Below are positions 25,457 through 34,758 of a DNA stretch of 64,000 nt, one piece after another. The DNA is from Longitalea luteola (lineage in GTDB: Bacteria > Bacteroidota > Bacteroidia > Chitinophagales > Chitinophagaceae): contig NZ_JAFIQX010000005.1 of the NCBI RefSeq assembly GCF_017356035.1, forward strand, positions 62,001 to 126,000, written 5' to 3'. The notes under the pieces were generated by a model, which made no database searches, was not told the origin of the DNA, and saw only the letters and a list, made by a program, of their open reading frames with translations. Positions within the stretch are counted from its first letter, which is position 1; each line of letters opens with the position of its first letter. Both the position numbers and the translations under genes were made by a program.

Positions 25457-26263
25457 ATGAGAAAGACTATTTTCGCACTAACTGCAGTCGTGGCAGCCTG
25501 CATGCTCACGTTATTTGCCTGCCGTAAAAATGTAAAGACCGAAAGCGATACGCCACCTCCTTCCTCCGATGTTCCCGCAGATGTACTGGCAAAAATTTAC
25601 GACCTGGGTTTCAGCAACAAAAATGTAATAGCCGATGGAAACGGCAATTATATTGTCGAGGGCGACATTTTGATCAGTCAGAAGGAACTGGATGCCAAAC
25701 CCGAAATGCAATTTTTACGGGTCGGGGAAGAGGAACAGTACCGTACGAATAATCTGGTTACCGGCCTGCCGCGTAACATTACCGTAAGCATGTCTTCAGC
25801 TTTGAATACCTGGTCTACCGCTTTAAATACAGCCCTTTCCCGGTACAATGCGCTGGGCCTCCGGATCACTTTTACCCGGGTTTCTTCCGGTGGCAATATC
25901 CAGATCGTGAACGGATCCGGCGGTTTCCTGGCTTCTGCCGGTTTCCCCTCCGGTGGCAATCCGTATAACCGCGTGATCCTCAATAACAGCGCTGTTTCGG
26001 GTCAGCCCCAGAACACGGTGGCCACTATTTTGGCGCATGAAATAGGCCATTGCATCGGCTTCCGCCATACCGATTATATGAACCGTTCGTACAGCTGCGG
26101 TGGTTCGCCCGTAAATGAAGGTTCTGCCGGCGTCGGCGCAGTGCTTATTCCGGGTACGCCAAGCGGTCCTGACCCTAACAGCTGGATGCTGTCGTGTATT
26201 GGTTCAGGCCAGAACCGGCCCTTTAACGCCAACGATATCACAGCTTTGAATTATTTATATTAA
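25457..26263 (+). CDS. M57 family zinc metalloprotease lipoprotein, copy 2
   Basis: The 268-residue paralogue of the upstream gene has the same plan: lipobox LFAC then RKNV, a VVEGDI/IVEGDI-type propeptide (NYIVEGDILISQKELDA), and the zinc motif HEIGHCIGFRHTD at residues 194-206. Both end in MLSCIGSGQNRPFNAND. The signal peptide and linker differ most, the catalytic part least, suggesting an old tandem duplication. The substrate is unknown; a partner role with the T9SS protease nearby is only a guess. Confidence 0.9.
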   Translation: MRKTIFALTAVVAACMLTLFACRKNVKTESDTPPPSSDVPADVLAKIYDLGFSNKNVIADGNGNYIVEGDILISQKELDAKPEMQFLRVGEEEQYRTNNLVTGLPRNITVSMSSALNTWSTALNTALSRYNALGLRITFTRVSSGGNIQIVNGSGGFLASAGFPSGGNPYNRVILNNSAVSGQPQNTVATILAHEIGHCIGFRHTDYMNRSYSCGGSPVNEGSAGVGAVLIPGTPSGPDPNSWMLSCIGSGQNRPFNANDITALNYLY

Positions 26264-26293
26264 TTTACTATTACCAGTTTGGTTACTGCAGCG

Positions 26294-26327
26294 GAAAGCC
26301 CTGTAAATCACGCAGGGCTTTCTTTTT
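26294..26327 (+). terminator. Intrinsic terminator after M57 copy 2
   Basis: GAAAGCCCTG and CAGGGCTTTC form a ten-pair stem with loop TAAATCACG and a following T-run. It isolates the peptidase genes from fusA. Confidence 0.9.
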
Positions 26328-26387
26328 ACCCACCAGAGGACATTTTATTTTTACCCTTGCCTATAAGAAATTCGTTAGAATTTTTCA

Positions 26388-26395
26388 TACCTTTG
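26388..26395 (+). promoter_or_regulatory. -7 promoter element for fusA
   Basis: TACCTTTG matches TAnnTTTG 58 bases before the fusA ATG. A paired TTG at -33 is not seen at the right distance. Confidence 0.6.
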
Positions 26396-26453
26396 CCCGC
26401 TCATTTTCAGGGCATTTTTCCCTGGAACATTAAAAAGAAAATTTAACAAAGTC

Positions 26454-28601
26454 ATGGCAGACTTACGATTACAAAGAAACTTTGGAATTGCGGCACATAT
26501 TGATGCCGGTAAAACAACTACTACGGAGCGTATTTTGCGCTATACCGGTATGATCCATAAAATAGGAGAGGTGCATGATGGAGCGGCTACCACCGACTGG
26601 ATGGAACAGGAAAAAGAAAGAGGTATCACCATCACATCTGCTGCGGTGAGCTGTCAATGGAATTTCCCTACCGTAAAAGGTAAGGCAGATGCCAATACTA
26701 AAAAATACTATTTCAACATCATCGATACTCCTGGACACGTTGACTTCACCGTAGAGGTGGAGCGTTCTATGCGTGTACTGGATGGTCTGATCGCCCTGTT
26801 CTCTGCCGTTGACGGTGTTGAGCCACAGTCTGAGACCGTTTGGCGCCAGGCTAACCGCTATAAAGTTCCCCGTATCGGTTTCGTAAATAAAATGGACCGT
26901 TCCGGCGCTGACTTCCTGATGGTGGTTAAACAGGTTAAGGAAATGCTGGGTGCAAAAGCAGTTCCCCTGCAGTTACCCATCGGCGCTGAAGATGATTTCA
27001 AAGGCGTGGTTGACCTCATCAAAATGAAAGGTATCATCTGGCACATGGAAACAGAAGGTATGACCTTCGATGAGATCCCTGTACCAGACAATATGATTGA
27101 AGAAGTGAACGAATGGAGACAAAACCTCATCGAAGCGGTTGCCGAATACGACGACAAGCTGATGGAGAAATTCTTCGAAGATCCTAATTCGATCACGGAA
27201 GACGAAGTACACGAAGCTATCCGCAAAGCAACGATCGATCTGAGCATCGTTCCGATGATGTGCGGTTCTTCATTCAAGAATAAAGGCGTACAAACTGCCC
27301 TGGATGCCGTTTGCCGTTACCTGCCTTCACCGGTTGATATCGAAGATACAGTAGGTACCAACCCTGAAACAGGCGAGCCTGAAGTTCGTAAGGCCGATCC
27401 TAAAGCGCCTTTCGCAGCCCTGGCTTTCAAGATCATGACCGACCCGTTCGTAGGTCGTCTGGCCTTCTTCCGCTGTTACAGCGGCCACCTCGATGCCGGT
27501 TCGTATGTGAAGAACATGCGCAGTGGCAAGAACGAGCGTATCAGCCGTATCATGAAGATGTTCGCCAACAAACAAAACCCCATCGATTTCATCGAAGCCG
27601 GTGATATCGGTGCGGCAGTAGGTTTCAAGGAGATCAAGACCGGTGATACCCTTTGCGATGAGAATCATCCGATCGTTCTGGAGAACATGTTCATCCCGGA
27701 GCCGGTGATCGCGATCGCCGTTGAGCCTAAAACACAGGCCGACGTTGATAAAATGGGTATGGCTATCGCCAAACTGGTAGAAGAAGATCCTACCTTACGT
27801 GTAAATACCGATGAAGATACCGGTCAAACCATCCTGCGTGGTATGGGTGAGCTGCACCTGGAGATCATCATCGATCGTATGAGACGCGAATTCAAAGTAG
27901 AAGTTAACCAGGGCGCTCCCCAGGTTGCGTATAAAGAAGCTTTCAGAAAAACTGTTGAGCATCGCGAGATCCTGAAAAAACAAACCGGTGGTCGCGGTAA
28001 ATTCGCCGACATCGTATTTGAGATCGGACCCGCTGATGAAGAGTGGCTGAAAGAAAATCCTGATAAGGGCTTCCAGTTCGTGAATGATATCTTTGGTGGA
28101 TCTATCCCCCGCGAGTTCATTCAGCCTATTCAGAAAGGTTTTGAAGCAGCTATGGGTACCGGTGTTCTCGCCAGCTATCCTGTCGAGAACATGAAGGTCC
28201 GGATATTCGACGGTAGCTTCCACCAGGTTGACTCTGATGCTATGTCGTTCGAGTTGTGCGCCAAGAGCGGTTTCCGTGAGGCTGGCCGTAAAGCACAACC
28301 CGTATTACTGGAACCTATCATGAAAGTGGAAGTAATTACACCTGAACAATACATGGGTGATGTTACCGGTGACCTTAACCGTCGTCGTGGTATGCTGGAA
28401 GGCATGGACAGCCGCGGTGGTGCACAGGTGATCAAAGCGAAAGTGCCGCTGAGCGAAATGTTCGGTTACGTAACGCAGTTGCGTAGCTTGTCATCCGGCC
28501 GCGCTACCAGCACCATGGAGTTCAGCCACTATTCACCTGCGCCTAACAACATCGCTGAAGAAGTGATCGCCAAGGTGAAAGGTAAAGTGAAGGTTGACTA
28601 A
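26454..28601 (+). CDS. fusA: Elongation factor G
   Basis: EF-G is the GTPase that drives tRNA and mRNA translocation and, with RRF, ribosome recycling. The 715-residue protein has G1 AHIDAGKT at residues 14-21, G3 DTPGHVDF at 91-98 and NKMD (G4) at 145-148, followed by domains II to V. The C-terminal part shows YSHYSPAP-like [15 protein letters not shown]. It has its own promoter and terminator, so it forms a single-gene unit here rather than part of a str operon; no tuf gene is next to it. Confidence 0.98.
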   Translation: MADLRLQRNFGIAAHIDAGKTTTTERILRYTGMIHKIGEVHDGAATTDWMEQEKERGITITSAAVSCQWNFPTVKGKADANTKKYYFNIIDTPGHVDFTVEVERSMRVLDGLIALFSAVDGVEPQSETVWRQANRYKVPRIGFVNKMDRSGADFLMVVKQVKEMLGAKAVPLQLPIGAEDDFKGVVDLIKMKGIIWHMETEGMTFDEIPVPDNMIEEVNEWRQNLIEAVAEYDDKLMEKFFEDPNSITEDEVHEAIRKATIDLSIVPMMCGSSFKNKGVQTALDAVCRYLPSPVDIEDTVGTNPETGEPEVRKADPKAPFAALAFKIMTDPFVGRLAFFRCYSGHLDAGSYVKNMRSGKNERISRIMKMFANKQNPIDFIEAGDIGAAVGFKEIKTGDTLCDENHPIVLENMFIPEPVIAIAVEPKTQADVDKMGMAIAKLVEEDPTLRVNTDEDTGQTILRGMGELHLEIIIDRMRREFKVEVNQGAPQVAYKEAFRKTVEHREILKKQTGGRGKFADIVFEIGPADEEWLKENPDKGFQFVNDIFGGSIPREFIQPIQKGFEAAMGTGVLASYPVENMKVRIFDGSFHQVDSDAMSFELCAKSGFREAGRKAQPVLLEPIMKVEVITPEQYMGDVTGDLNRRRGMLEGMDSRGGAQVIKAKVPLSEMFGYVTQLRSLSSGRATSTMEFSHYSPAPNNIAEEVIAKVKGKVKVD

Positions 28602-28627
28602 TTGAGTTCTCATATCTCTTAATATAG

Positions 28628-28661
28628 AGCCCTTCCGCGAAGAGCGGAGGGGCTTTTTTTT
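28628..28661 (+). terminator. Intrinsic terminator after fusA
   Basis: AGCCCTTCCGC and GCGGAGGGGCT form a stem (one G-T pair) around GAAGA, followed by eight T. Confidence 0.92.
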
Positions 28662-28780
28662 ATGGCCTTACAGCAGCGCCGCGCCTTTCCCTTACCGCCT
28701 TTCCGACACAAAACGATTTTATTTGCGGTATCAATTGTTTGCCTGTTATGTCTTAATTTCCTGCCCCAAATAGAATCCGC

Positions 28781-30982
28781 ATGTCATGTAAATCTATACC
28801 AGCCATTAAATGGTTAATTACGATACTCATTGTATTTGTACCTGCTGTACTGTTTGCCCAGGGGGCTATCAAATGGACAAAAAACGGTAATGCCTATTAT
28901 CGTTTTGAAGAGGGTGAACTGGGTATGTACACACTGCCTCAACAATCAAAAGCCATAGTGCTTTCAAAAAAACAGCTGACCCCCGAAGGAAAAACTACAC
29001 CGCTGAATGTAAAGGGTTTTGGTTTTTCAGCCGACGAAAAAAAAGTACTGCTCTTCACCAATACCAAAAAAGTGTGGCGACTGAATACCCGGGGCGATTA
29101 CTGGGTCTTTGATATGAATACCGGTACATTAAAACAGCTGGGTAAGAACCGGCCCGCCGCTTCCCTGATGTTTGCCAAATTCTCACCCGATGGCACTAAA
29201 GCAGCCTATGTAAGCGAATACAATCTGTATGTTGAAGACCTTGCCAGTGGTGAGCAAACACAACTTACGCAGGACGGCAACCGCAAATTCATCAATGGTA
29301 CCTTCGACTGGGTCTATGAAGAAGAGTTCTTTTGCCGGGATGGTTTTCGGTGGAGTCCAGACAGCAAACACATCGCTTACTGGCAGATCGATGCCCGCAA
29401 AACCAGGGACTACCTGATGGTGAATAACACCGATTCTATTTATCCCTTCGCCGTTCCGGTTGAATACCCGGTTGCCGGTGAACCGCCTTCCCCCTTTAAG
29501 ATCGGTGTGGTGAATATTGCTACTGCCAAAACCCAATGGATGGATATTCCAACCGACCCGGTATTGCAAAGTTATGCGCCCCGCATGGAATGGGCTGCCA
29601 ACAGCAACGAACTGATAGTACAACATATGAATCGCCACCAGAACCAGAGCGACCTGAGGTTGTGTAATGCGCAAACGGGTGCTTCGCAGGTGATTTATAC
29701 AGAGAAGGATTCAGCGTGGATCGACATCCTGCCTACCTGGGACAACGATTATACCATGGGCGGATGGGACTGGATCAATGGCGGCAAAGAGTTTATCTGG
29801 CCTTCGGAAAAAGATGGCTGGCGGCATTTATACCGCATTACCCGCGATGGAAAAAAAGAAGTACGCATCACTAACGGCAATTACGATGTGATGGAGATAT
29901 CGGGTATCGATGAAAAGAATGGCTATGTGTATTTTATGGCATCGCCCAATAACGCTACCCAGAAATACCTGTACCGCACCAAACTCACCGGCAAAGGAAC
30001 ACCCGAACGCGTATCACCGGCCGGCCAGGAAGGCACGCATGAGTATTCCCTGTCACCGGCCGCTACCTATGCCCGGCATGTGTTTTCCAACTACTTTACC
30101 AGCTATACCGACGAATGGGTCTCGCTCCCGGACCATAAAAGTTTGAATGGCGCCAGTAAGATCAATGAAGCCATTGCAAAGGCCGATAAAAGCACCGGCA
30201 TTGAATTCTTCAAAATAAAAACAACAGATGGTGTAGAAATGGACGGCTGGTTGGTAAAACCCAAAAACTTCGACAGCACTAAAAAGTATCCCGTCGTATT
30301 TTATGTTTATACCGAACCCTGGGGGCAGAACGTGAAAGACCAGTTTGGAATAACAGATAATTTCCTGTACAAAGGCGACATGGCGGCTGACGGGTATATC
30401 TATATTTCTATTGATAACCGCGGAACGCCTGTGCCCAAAGGACGTAACTGGCGCAAAGTGATCTATCGCAATATTGGCAGGGTGAACATCCGCGACCAGG
30501 CAATGGCCGCCAAAGAAGTTTGCAAATGGCCGTTTGTTGATACGTCACGTATTGCCGTATGGGGCTGGAGCGGGGGCGGATCGGCTACGCTGAACCTGTT
30601 GTTCCAGTATCCGGAGATCTATAAAACCGGTATCTCCGTGGCTGCTGTAGGCAGCATCTTTACGTATGACAACATTTACCAGGAACGCTACATGGGACTG
30701 CCCCAGGAAAATGCGGAAGATTATATCCAGGGTTCACCTATCACCCACGCCAAAAATTTAAAAGGTAACCTGTTGTATATCCATGGCAGCGGCGACGACA
30801 ATGTGCATTACCAGAACGCAGAATTGTTATTGAATGAACTGATCAAATACAATAAACAGTTCCGGTTTATGAGTTATCCCAACCGCACGCACAGCATTTC
30901 AGAAGGAGAGGGAACATTTGAACACCTGAGCACTTTGTTCACGAATTACCTGAAGCAACATTGTGAACCGGGTGGAAGATAG
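28781..30982 (+). CDS. S9 family dipeptidyl peptidase (DPP4-like)
   Basis: The 733-residue protein has a signal peptide (WLITILIVFVPAVLFAQ), a beta-propeller (about residues 40-480) and a C-terminal alpha/beta-hydrolase domain. The catalytic triad is Ser597 in WGWSGGGSAT, Asp672 in HGSGDDNVHYQN and His704 in RTHSISEG. The conserved double glutamate that binds the substrate N terminus is present as DWVYEEEFF. It should release X-Pro-type dipeptides from peptides in the periplasm. It sits between fusA and rpsJ and is unrelated to ribosome function. Confidence 0.93.
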   Translation: MSCKSIPAIKWLITILIVFVPAVLFAQGAIKWTKNGNAYYRFEEGELGMYTLPQQSKAIVLSKKQLTPEGKTTPLNVKGFGFSADEKKVLLFTNTKKVWRLNTRGDYWVFDMNTGTLKQLGKNRPAASLMFAKFSPDGTKAAYVSEYNLYVEDLASGEQTQLTQDGNRKFINGTFDWVYEEEFFCRDGFRWSPDSKHIAYWQIDARKTRDYLMVNNTDSIYPFAVPVEYPVAGEPPSPFKIGVVNIATAKTQWMDIPTDPVLQSYAPRMEWAANSNELIVQHMNRHQNQSDLRLCNAQTGASQVIYTEKDSAWIDILPTWDNDYTMGGWDWINGGKEFIWPSEKDGWRHLYRITRDGKKEVRITNGNYDVMEISGIDEKNGYVYFMASPNNATQKYLYRTKLTGKGTPERVSPAGQEGTHEYSLSPAATYARHVFSNYFTSYTDEWVSLPDHKSLNGASKINEAIAKADKSTGIEFFKIKTTDGVEMDGWLVKPKNFDSTKKYPVVFYVYTEPWGQNVKDQFGITDNFLYKGDMAADGYIYISIDNRGTPVPKGRNWRKVIYRNIGRVNIRDQAMAAKEVCKWPFVDTSRIAVWGWSGGGSATLNLLFQYPEIYKTGISVAAVGSIFTYDNIYQERYMGLPQENAEDYIQGSPITHAKNLKGNLLYIHGSGDDNVHYQNAELLLNELIKYNKQFRFMSYPNRTHSISEGEGTFEHLSTLFTNYLKQHCEPGGR

Positions 30983-31136
30983 TGTTAGGAGAAGGGTGTT
31001 TGTGAAACTGGTTCATGATTATGCTGCTAATTTTTTATATGAAATAAGATTAATACCAGGTATTAAATCTTTGCAATTTGAGGGATCATTAACAGTTGCG
31101 GCTGACCGTTTCAGTTAACTTGTGAGAAAAAGCGCC

Positions 31137-31934
31137 ATGATCAGAACTCTACCTCTGCTTGCCTTATTCCCGTTTTGTATTTCATGTTCTTATTATCAGT
31201 ATTCCACCGTCAGCAGTGATCGCTTAACCAAAAACGATAAAAACGAATTTGTGCTCGAGAACGACACGCTGCGCCTGGTATATAATTTCTGTGGCAGGAA
31301 CGCTCCGGTGAACATCACCATTCAAAACAAATTGCAGGTACCTGTATATATCGACTGGCAGCGGTCGGCCCTGGTCCTGAATGACAAGACGGTCACTTAT
31401 GCACCAAACGAGCTGAAGATCGACGGCAGCTACCGAGGTGGTTCCTATAACTTCGGCAGGAGCGGTTATGGCGTTAATAGTGGGCATATCCAGGCCAGTG
31501 CCAGCCTGCCGCCAACGGTTGATTTTATTCCGCCAACGGCCTTTTTAACGAAGAATCCACTGGTCATCACCAACAGGTATATCGATTCTATACCTGAAAC
31601 AGCCTTTAAACGTACCAAATACGCTCCTGTGGAAGGATTGAGCGTGACGGTAAACAGGGCCGCGTTCACCAAAGAAACGTCGCCACTGCGGTTCAGGAGC
31701 TTTTTAACCTATATGGTGGGGGAGCCCACGGCCAGACCGCAGTCTATTGAACACTCTTTTTATGTCTCCGAGATGATGAATACCTTCACCGGACCCGGTA
31801 CCATGCTGATCAACAAAGACCGCCTGGGGAACCAGTTTTATGTGAGTAAGTCTACCGGGGCGGGTACCGCTTTGGGGGTCATTGCTGGTGCGGCGGCAGT
31901 GGCGGTGGTTGCCACCCAGGTGAGTGATAAATAG
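31137..31934 (+). CDS. Putative lipoprotein of unknown function
   Basis: The protein has a signal peptide (MIRTLPLLALFPFCISC) with lipobox, Cys followed by SYYQYS, so it is probably membrane-anchored. The middle is a beta-sandwich-like region (VLENDTLRLVYNFCG, ITIQNKLQVPVYIDW) and the C terminus has a Gly/Ala-rich hydrophobic stretch (GTALGVIAGAAAVAVVATQ). I do not recognise the family. ATG 31137 is chosen; a GTG five codons earlier (31122) is also open. No partner is obvious, and the gene ends at word repeats. Confidence 0.65.
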   Translation: MIRTLPLLALFPFCISCSYYQYSTVSSDRLTKNDKNEFVLENDTLRLVYNFCGRNAPVNITIQNKLQVPVYIDWQRSALVLNDKTVTYAPNELKIDGSYRGGSYNFGRSGYGVNSGHIQASASLPPTVDFIPPTAFLTKNPLVITNRYIDSIPETAFKRTKYAPVEGLSVTVNRAAFTKETSPLRFRSFLTYMVGEPTARPQSIEHSFYVSEMMNTFTGPGTMLINKDRLGNQFYVSKSTGAGTALGVIAGAAAVAVVATQVSDK

Positions 31935-32072
31935 GGCGAAAGGCTGAAGGCGGAAGGCTGAAGGCGGAGGTCTGAGGTCGGATGTCGGAAGTCGGAAGTC
32001 GGAAGACGGAGGTCTGAGGTCGGAAGTCTGAGGCAGGAAAATCAGAAATCAATAAATCAGAAATCAGAAATT
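31934..32072. repeat. Word-repeat tract (GGCTGAAGGC and GTCGGAAGTCGGAAG)
   Basis: GGCGAAAGGCTGAAGGC words run into GAGGTCTGAGGTCGGATGTC and GTCGGAAGTCGGAAGTCGG words, then ATCAGAAATCAATAAATCAG. No clean right arm is seen. The GAGGTCTGA...CGGAAG words also occur inside the flavoprotein gene at 46160-46225. Confidence 0.8.
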
Positions 32073-32159
32073 TTACTTCGGGGCTGAGGCAAAAAGCAGA
32101 AAAAAGTCCTTTTTAGTGAACTTTTTCCCCTTTTTGAGCAAAATTTTTCGATAATTCTT

Positions 32160-32189
32160 TTGCACAGTAAATAACAACCCCTACCTTTG
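32160..32189 (+). promoter_or_regulatory. Promoter for rpsJ
   Basis: TTG at 32160-32162 and TACCTTTG at 32182-32189 are 19 bases apart, a textbook -33/-7 pair. The rpsJ ATG is 32 bases past the -7 box. Confidence 0.8.
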
Positions 32190-32220
32190 CATCCCCATTG
32201 GAAAAATTGGGTTTTGCAAT

Positions 32221-32526
32221 ATGTCTCAGCGAATCAGAATAAAATTACAGTCTTACGATCACAATCTGGTAGACAAATCTGCCGAAAAGATCGTAAAAAC
32301 CGTTCGCAGCACTGGCGCTGTGGTAACAGGTCCAATTCCTTTACCTACACGTAAAAAGATATTTACCGTATTGCGTTCACCCCACGTGAATAAGAAAAGC
32401 CGTGAGCAGTTCCAGTTGTGCACGCATAAGCGGTTATTAGATATTTATACATCTAGCAGCCGTACGGTAGATGCGCTGAGTAAGCTTGACTTACCCAGTG
32501 GTGTTGAAGTAGAGATCAAAGCTTGA
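32221..32526 (+). CDS. rpsJ: 30S ribosomal protein S10
   Basis: S10 (also NusE, a transcription antitermination factor) is part of the 30S head. The 101-residue protein begins [20 protein letters not shown] and contains [19 protein letters not shown], the conserved flexible loop, and [17 protein letters not shown]. Length is normal. It is followed by a strong terminator, so it appears to be transcribed apart from rplC, unlike the standard S10 operon. Confidence 0.98.
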   Translation: MSQRIRIKLQSYDHNLVDKSAEKIVKTVRSTGAVVTGPIPLPTRKKIFTVLRSPHVNKKSREQFQLCTHKRLLDIYTSSSRTVDALSKLDLPSGVEVEIKA

Positions 32527-32539
32527 TAAGCATTGTATG

Positions 32540-32577
32540 AACCCTGTCAGGGTTCTAAAAATCCTGACAGGGTTTTT
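32540..32577 (+). terminator. Strong terminator between rpsJ and rplC
   Basis: AACCCTGTCAGG and CCTGACAGGGTT form a 12-pair perfect stem with loop GTTCTAAAAAT, and TTTTTT follows. It implies separate or attenuated transcription of rplC and the genes after it. Confidence 0.9.
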
Positions 32578-33021
32578 TCATAAAGTTCTTTCCATCCCAT
32601 CTGTAAACTTTGTTTCCGCTGAAGAAGGCGGGCAGATAAAACAGCGCTGGGTGTAAAAAGCCGTGAACAGGAAAGTGAGCATTGAGGTGTTTGCGTTTCA
32701 CGCTTAAAAGAGATTATAAAAATTTTAAAATATGAACTAGCCCTTCGAGGTTAGTTTACTGTTGGTACTTCTATCACTCGCCGTAGCTTTAGCGAAGGCG
32801 GGCATCCGGAAAGGATGACGAAGCTTAACAGCGGTGGCACGAGGCCACCTTCGCTAAAGCTTCGGTGGCTAACAGAAAAGGTCAACAGCAAACGGAGATT
32901 GAAGTTGCTCATGGTTGTGTGCCCGTCCGCCGCCTGGTGGATGCGCCGCTTCAGAACCCCCTGGTTCTGCAATCATTATCGCAAATGTCTCTTCAACCAC
33001 GAGGGCACAAACCGAACAACG
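32578..33021. other. Long rplC leader region with an inverted repeat
   Basis: This 444-bp region carries no credible gene. CCGTAGCTTTAGCGAAGGCG (32781 onward) is nearly the reverse complement of CCACCTTCGCTAAAGCTTCG at 32845, so the two can pair over about 24 bases. Pieces of the region remain open in frame with rplC back to 32815, but the translation is unlike any protein start. The length and the terminator before it make it a candidate regulatory leader. Confidence 0.55.
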
Positions 33022-33639
33022 ATGAAAGGAATCATTGGTAAAAAGATCGGGATGACCAGCATCTTCAGTCAGGATGGCAAGCAAACAGCCTGCACCATCA
33101 TTGAAGCAGGTCCCTGTATTGTGACCCAGGTAAAAACTACCGAAACAGATGGTTACAACGCCATCCAGTTAGCTTACGGTGATAAGAACGAAAAGCACAC
33201 TATCGCTGCAGAAAAAAATCACTTCGCAAAGGCCAATACAGCCGCTAAGAAATTTGTTAAGGAATTCCGCAATTATTTTACTGAAAAGAATTTAGGTGAT
33301 GCTATCACTGTTGACATTTTCGCTGAAGGCGAAAAAGTTGACGTTGTCGGCACTACAAAAGGTAAAGGTTTTCAGGGTGTTGTTAAACGTCACGGATTTA
33401 GTGGTGTGGGTGAACAAAGCCACGGCCAGCACGACCGTCAGCGCGCTCCGGGTTCAATTGGTAACTCGTCAGATGCCTCCCGCGTATTCAAAGGTATGCG
33501 TATGGCCGGCCGCATGGGTAACGATCGCGTGAAAGTAAAAAGCCTGAAGATCCTGAAAGTATTCCCTGACAAGAATTACATCCTGGTGAACGGTTCTGTT
33601 CCCGGCCACAATGGCGCGATAGTTTACATTCAAAAATAA
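33022..33639 (+). CDS. rplC: 50S ribosomal protein L3
   Basis: L3 binds the 3' end of 23S rRNA early in assembly and reaches the peptidyl-transferase centre. The 205-residue form starts at [15 protein letters not shown] at 33022. The conserved [19 protein letters not shown] and [20 protein letters not shown] region is present, containing the Gln that is methylated in some bacteria. The frame is open for 69 codons upstream through a leader of no protein character, so the ATG at 33022 is preferred. rplD follows after 59 bases. Confidence 0.97.
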   Translation: MKGIIGKKIGMTSIFSQDGKQTACTIIEAGPCIVTQVKTTETDGYNAIQLAYGDKNEKHTIAAEKNHFAKANTAAKKFVKEFRNYFTEKNLGDAITVDIFAEGEKVDVVGTTKGKGFQGVVKRHGFSGVGEQSHGQHDRQRAPGSIGNSSDASRVFKGMRMAGRMGNDRVKVKSLKILKVFPDKNYILVNGSVPGHNGAIVYIQK

Positions 33640-33698
33640 TTTTGTTATTGCAGATTTATCCCGGCGCAGCCGGGAGGTGATCTTAAATATAAAGTACG

Positions 33699-34331
33699 AT
33701 GCAAGTAGACGTTTTAAGTATAAAGGGTGCTAAAACCGGTCGTTCTGTAGATTTAGCCGATGATATTTTTGCCGTAGAGCCAAACAACCACGTTGTTTAC
33801 CTGGCTGTAAAGCAATATCTGGCTGCACAACGTCAGGGTACACACAAAGTGAAAACCCGTTTGGAAGTAAAAGGTTCCAGCAAAAAACTGCACCGTCAGA
33901 AGGGTACTGGTGGTTCCCGTAAAGGTAATATCCGTAACCCGCTGTTCAAAGGTGGTGGTACCATCTTCGGTCCCAAACCCCGCGATTACGATTTCAAGCT
34001 GAACCGTAAAGTGAAAGACCTCGCCAAGATCAGCGCGCTGTCTTATAAAGCAAAAGAGAATGCGATCGTGGTTGTTGAGGATATCAACCTGGCTGCTCCT
34101 AAAACAAAGCAATTCGTTGATATCATGAGCAGCCTGAAGATCGACAACAAAAAAGCACTGGTTATTTTACCTGAGTATAACGAGAACCTGCAGTTGAGTG
34201 TTCGTAACATTCCGAATGCACTGAGCATTCAGTTCGCTGATATCAATACATACGATATCGTGAATGCCGATGTACTGTTGCTGACTGAAAGTGCTGCCAA
34301 GTTGTTCAGTGAAGAAGGAGTAGAAGCGTAA
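33699..34331 (+). CDS. rplD: 50S ribosomal protein L4
   Basis: L4 lines the polypeptide exit tunnel with its long loop. The 210-residue protein shows the loop motif KGTGGSRKGNIRNPLFKGGG near residue 68 and GPKPRDYDFKLNRKVK after it. It is about nine residues longer than the E. coli protein. In some gamma-proteobacteria L4 represses its own operon; whether that occurs here cannot be told. rplW follows after 25 bases, one of the few tight gaps in the cluster. Confidence 0.97.
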   Translation: MQVDVLSIKGAKTGRSVDLADDIFAVEPNNHVVYLAVKQYLAAQRQGTHKVKTRLEVKGSSKKLHRQKGTGGSRKGNIRNPLFKGGGTIFGPKPRDYDFKLNRKVKDLAKISALSYKAKENAIVVVEDINLAAPKTKQFVDIMSSLKIDNKKALVILPEYNENLQLSVRNIPNALSIQFADINTYDIVNADVLLLTESAAKLFSEEGVEA

Positions 34332-34356
34332 TTCTCAAATTTTCAAACCAAGTATT

Positions 34357-34656
34357 ATGAAACTCGCAGAAGTATTAATAAAACCGATCGTTACCGAAAA
34401 AAGCAATAAGCTTTCTGATGCAAAAAGAACTTTTGCTTTTCGTGTAAACCGTAAAGCCAACAAACTGGAAATTAAAAAGGCCATTGAAAGCTTTTACGGT
34501 GTAACGGTTACAGAAGTAAATACGGTAGTGGTGCCCGGTAAAGCAAAGAACCGGTTCACTAAATCCGGCTTTATTTCCGGTGTGAAGCCGGCTTACAAAA
34601 AAGCGTATGTAAAGGTAGCAGAGGGTGAGAGCATCGATCTGTACGCTAACATTTAA
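34357..34656 (+). CDS. rplW: 50S ribosomal protein L23
   Basis: L23 lies at the tunnel exit, where signal recognition particle and trigger factor dock. The 99-residue protein begins VLIKPIVTEKSNKLSDAKRT and has FRVNRKANKLEIKKAIESFY and VTEVNTVVVPGKAKN. Length matches the family. The 102-bp gap to rplB includes a CCCCTTCCC/GGGGGAAG inverted pair near 34659-34685. Confidence 0.97.
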   Translation: MKLAEVLIKPIVTEKSNKLSDAKRTFAFRVNRKANKLEIKKAIESFYGVTVTEVNTVVVPGKAKNRFTKSGFISGVKPAYKKAYVKVAEGESIDLYANI

Positions 34657-34758
34657 GCCCCTTCCCGTTCCCCGGTGGGGGAAGACTAAAGGCAGGAATG
34701 GCGAGTCAATCGCCGCAAAGTATTGACTAAAGATTTTATAACAGTATAAGAAGAAAAC

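Noticed and set aside
32815-33021. N-terminal extension of rplC by 69 codons
   Set aside because: The upstream frame is open but encodes a basic, Trp-rich stretch unlike L3, and the [12 protein letters not shown] start is the normal one.
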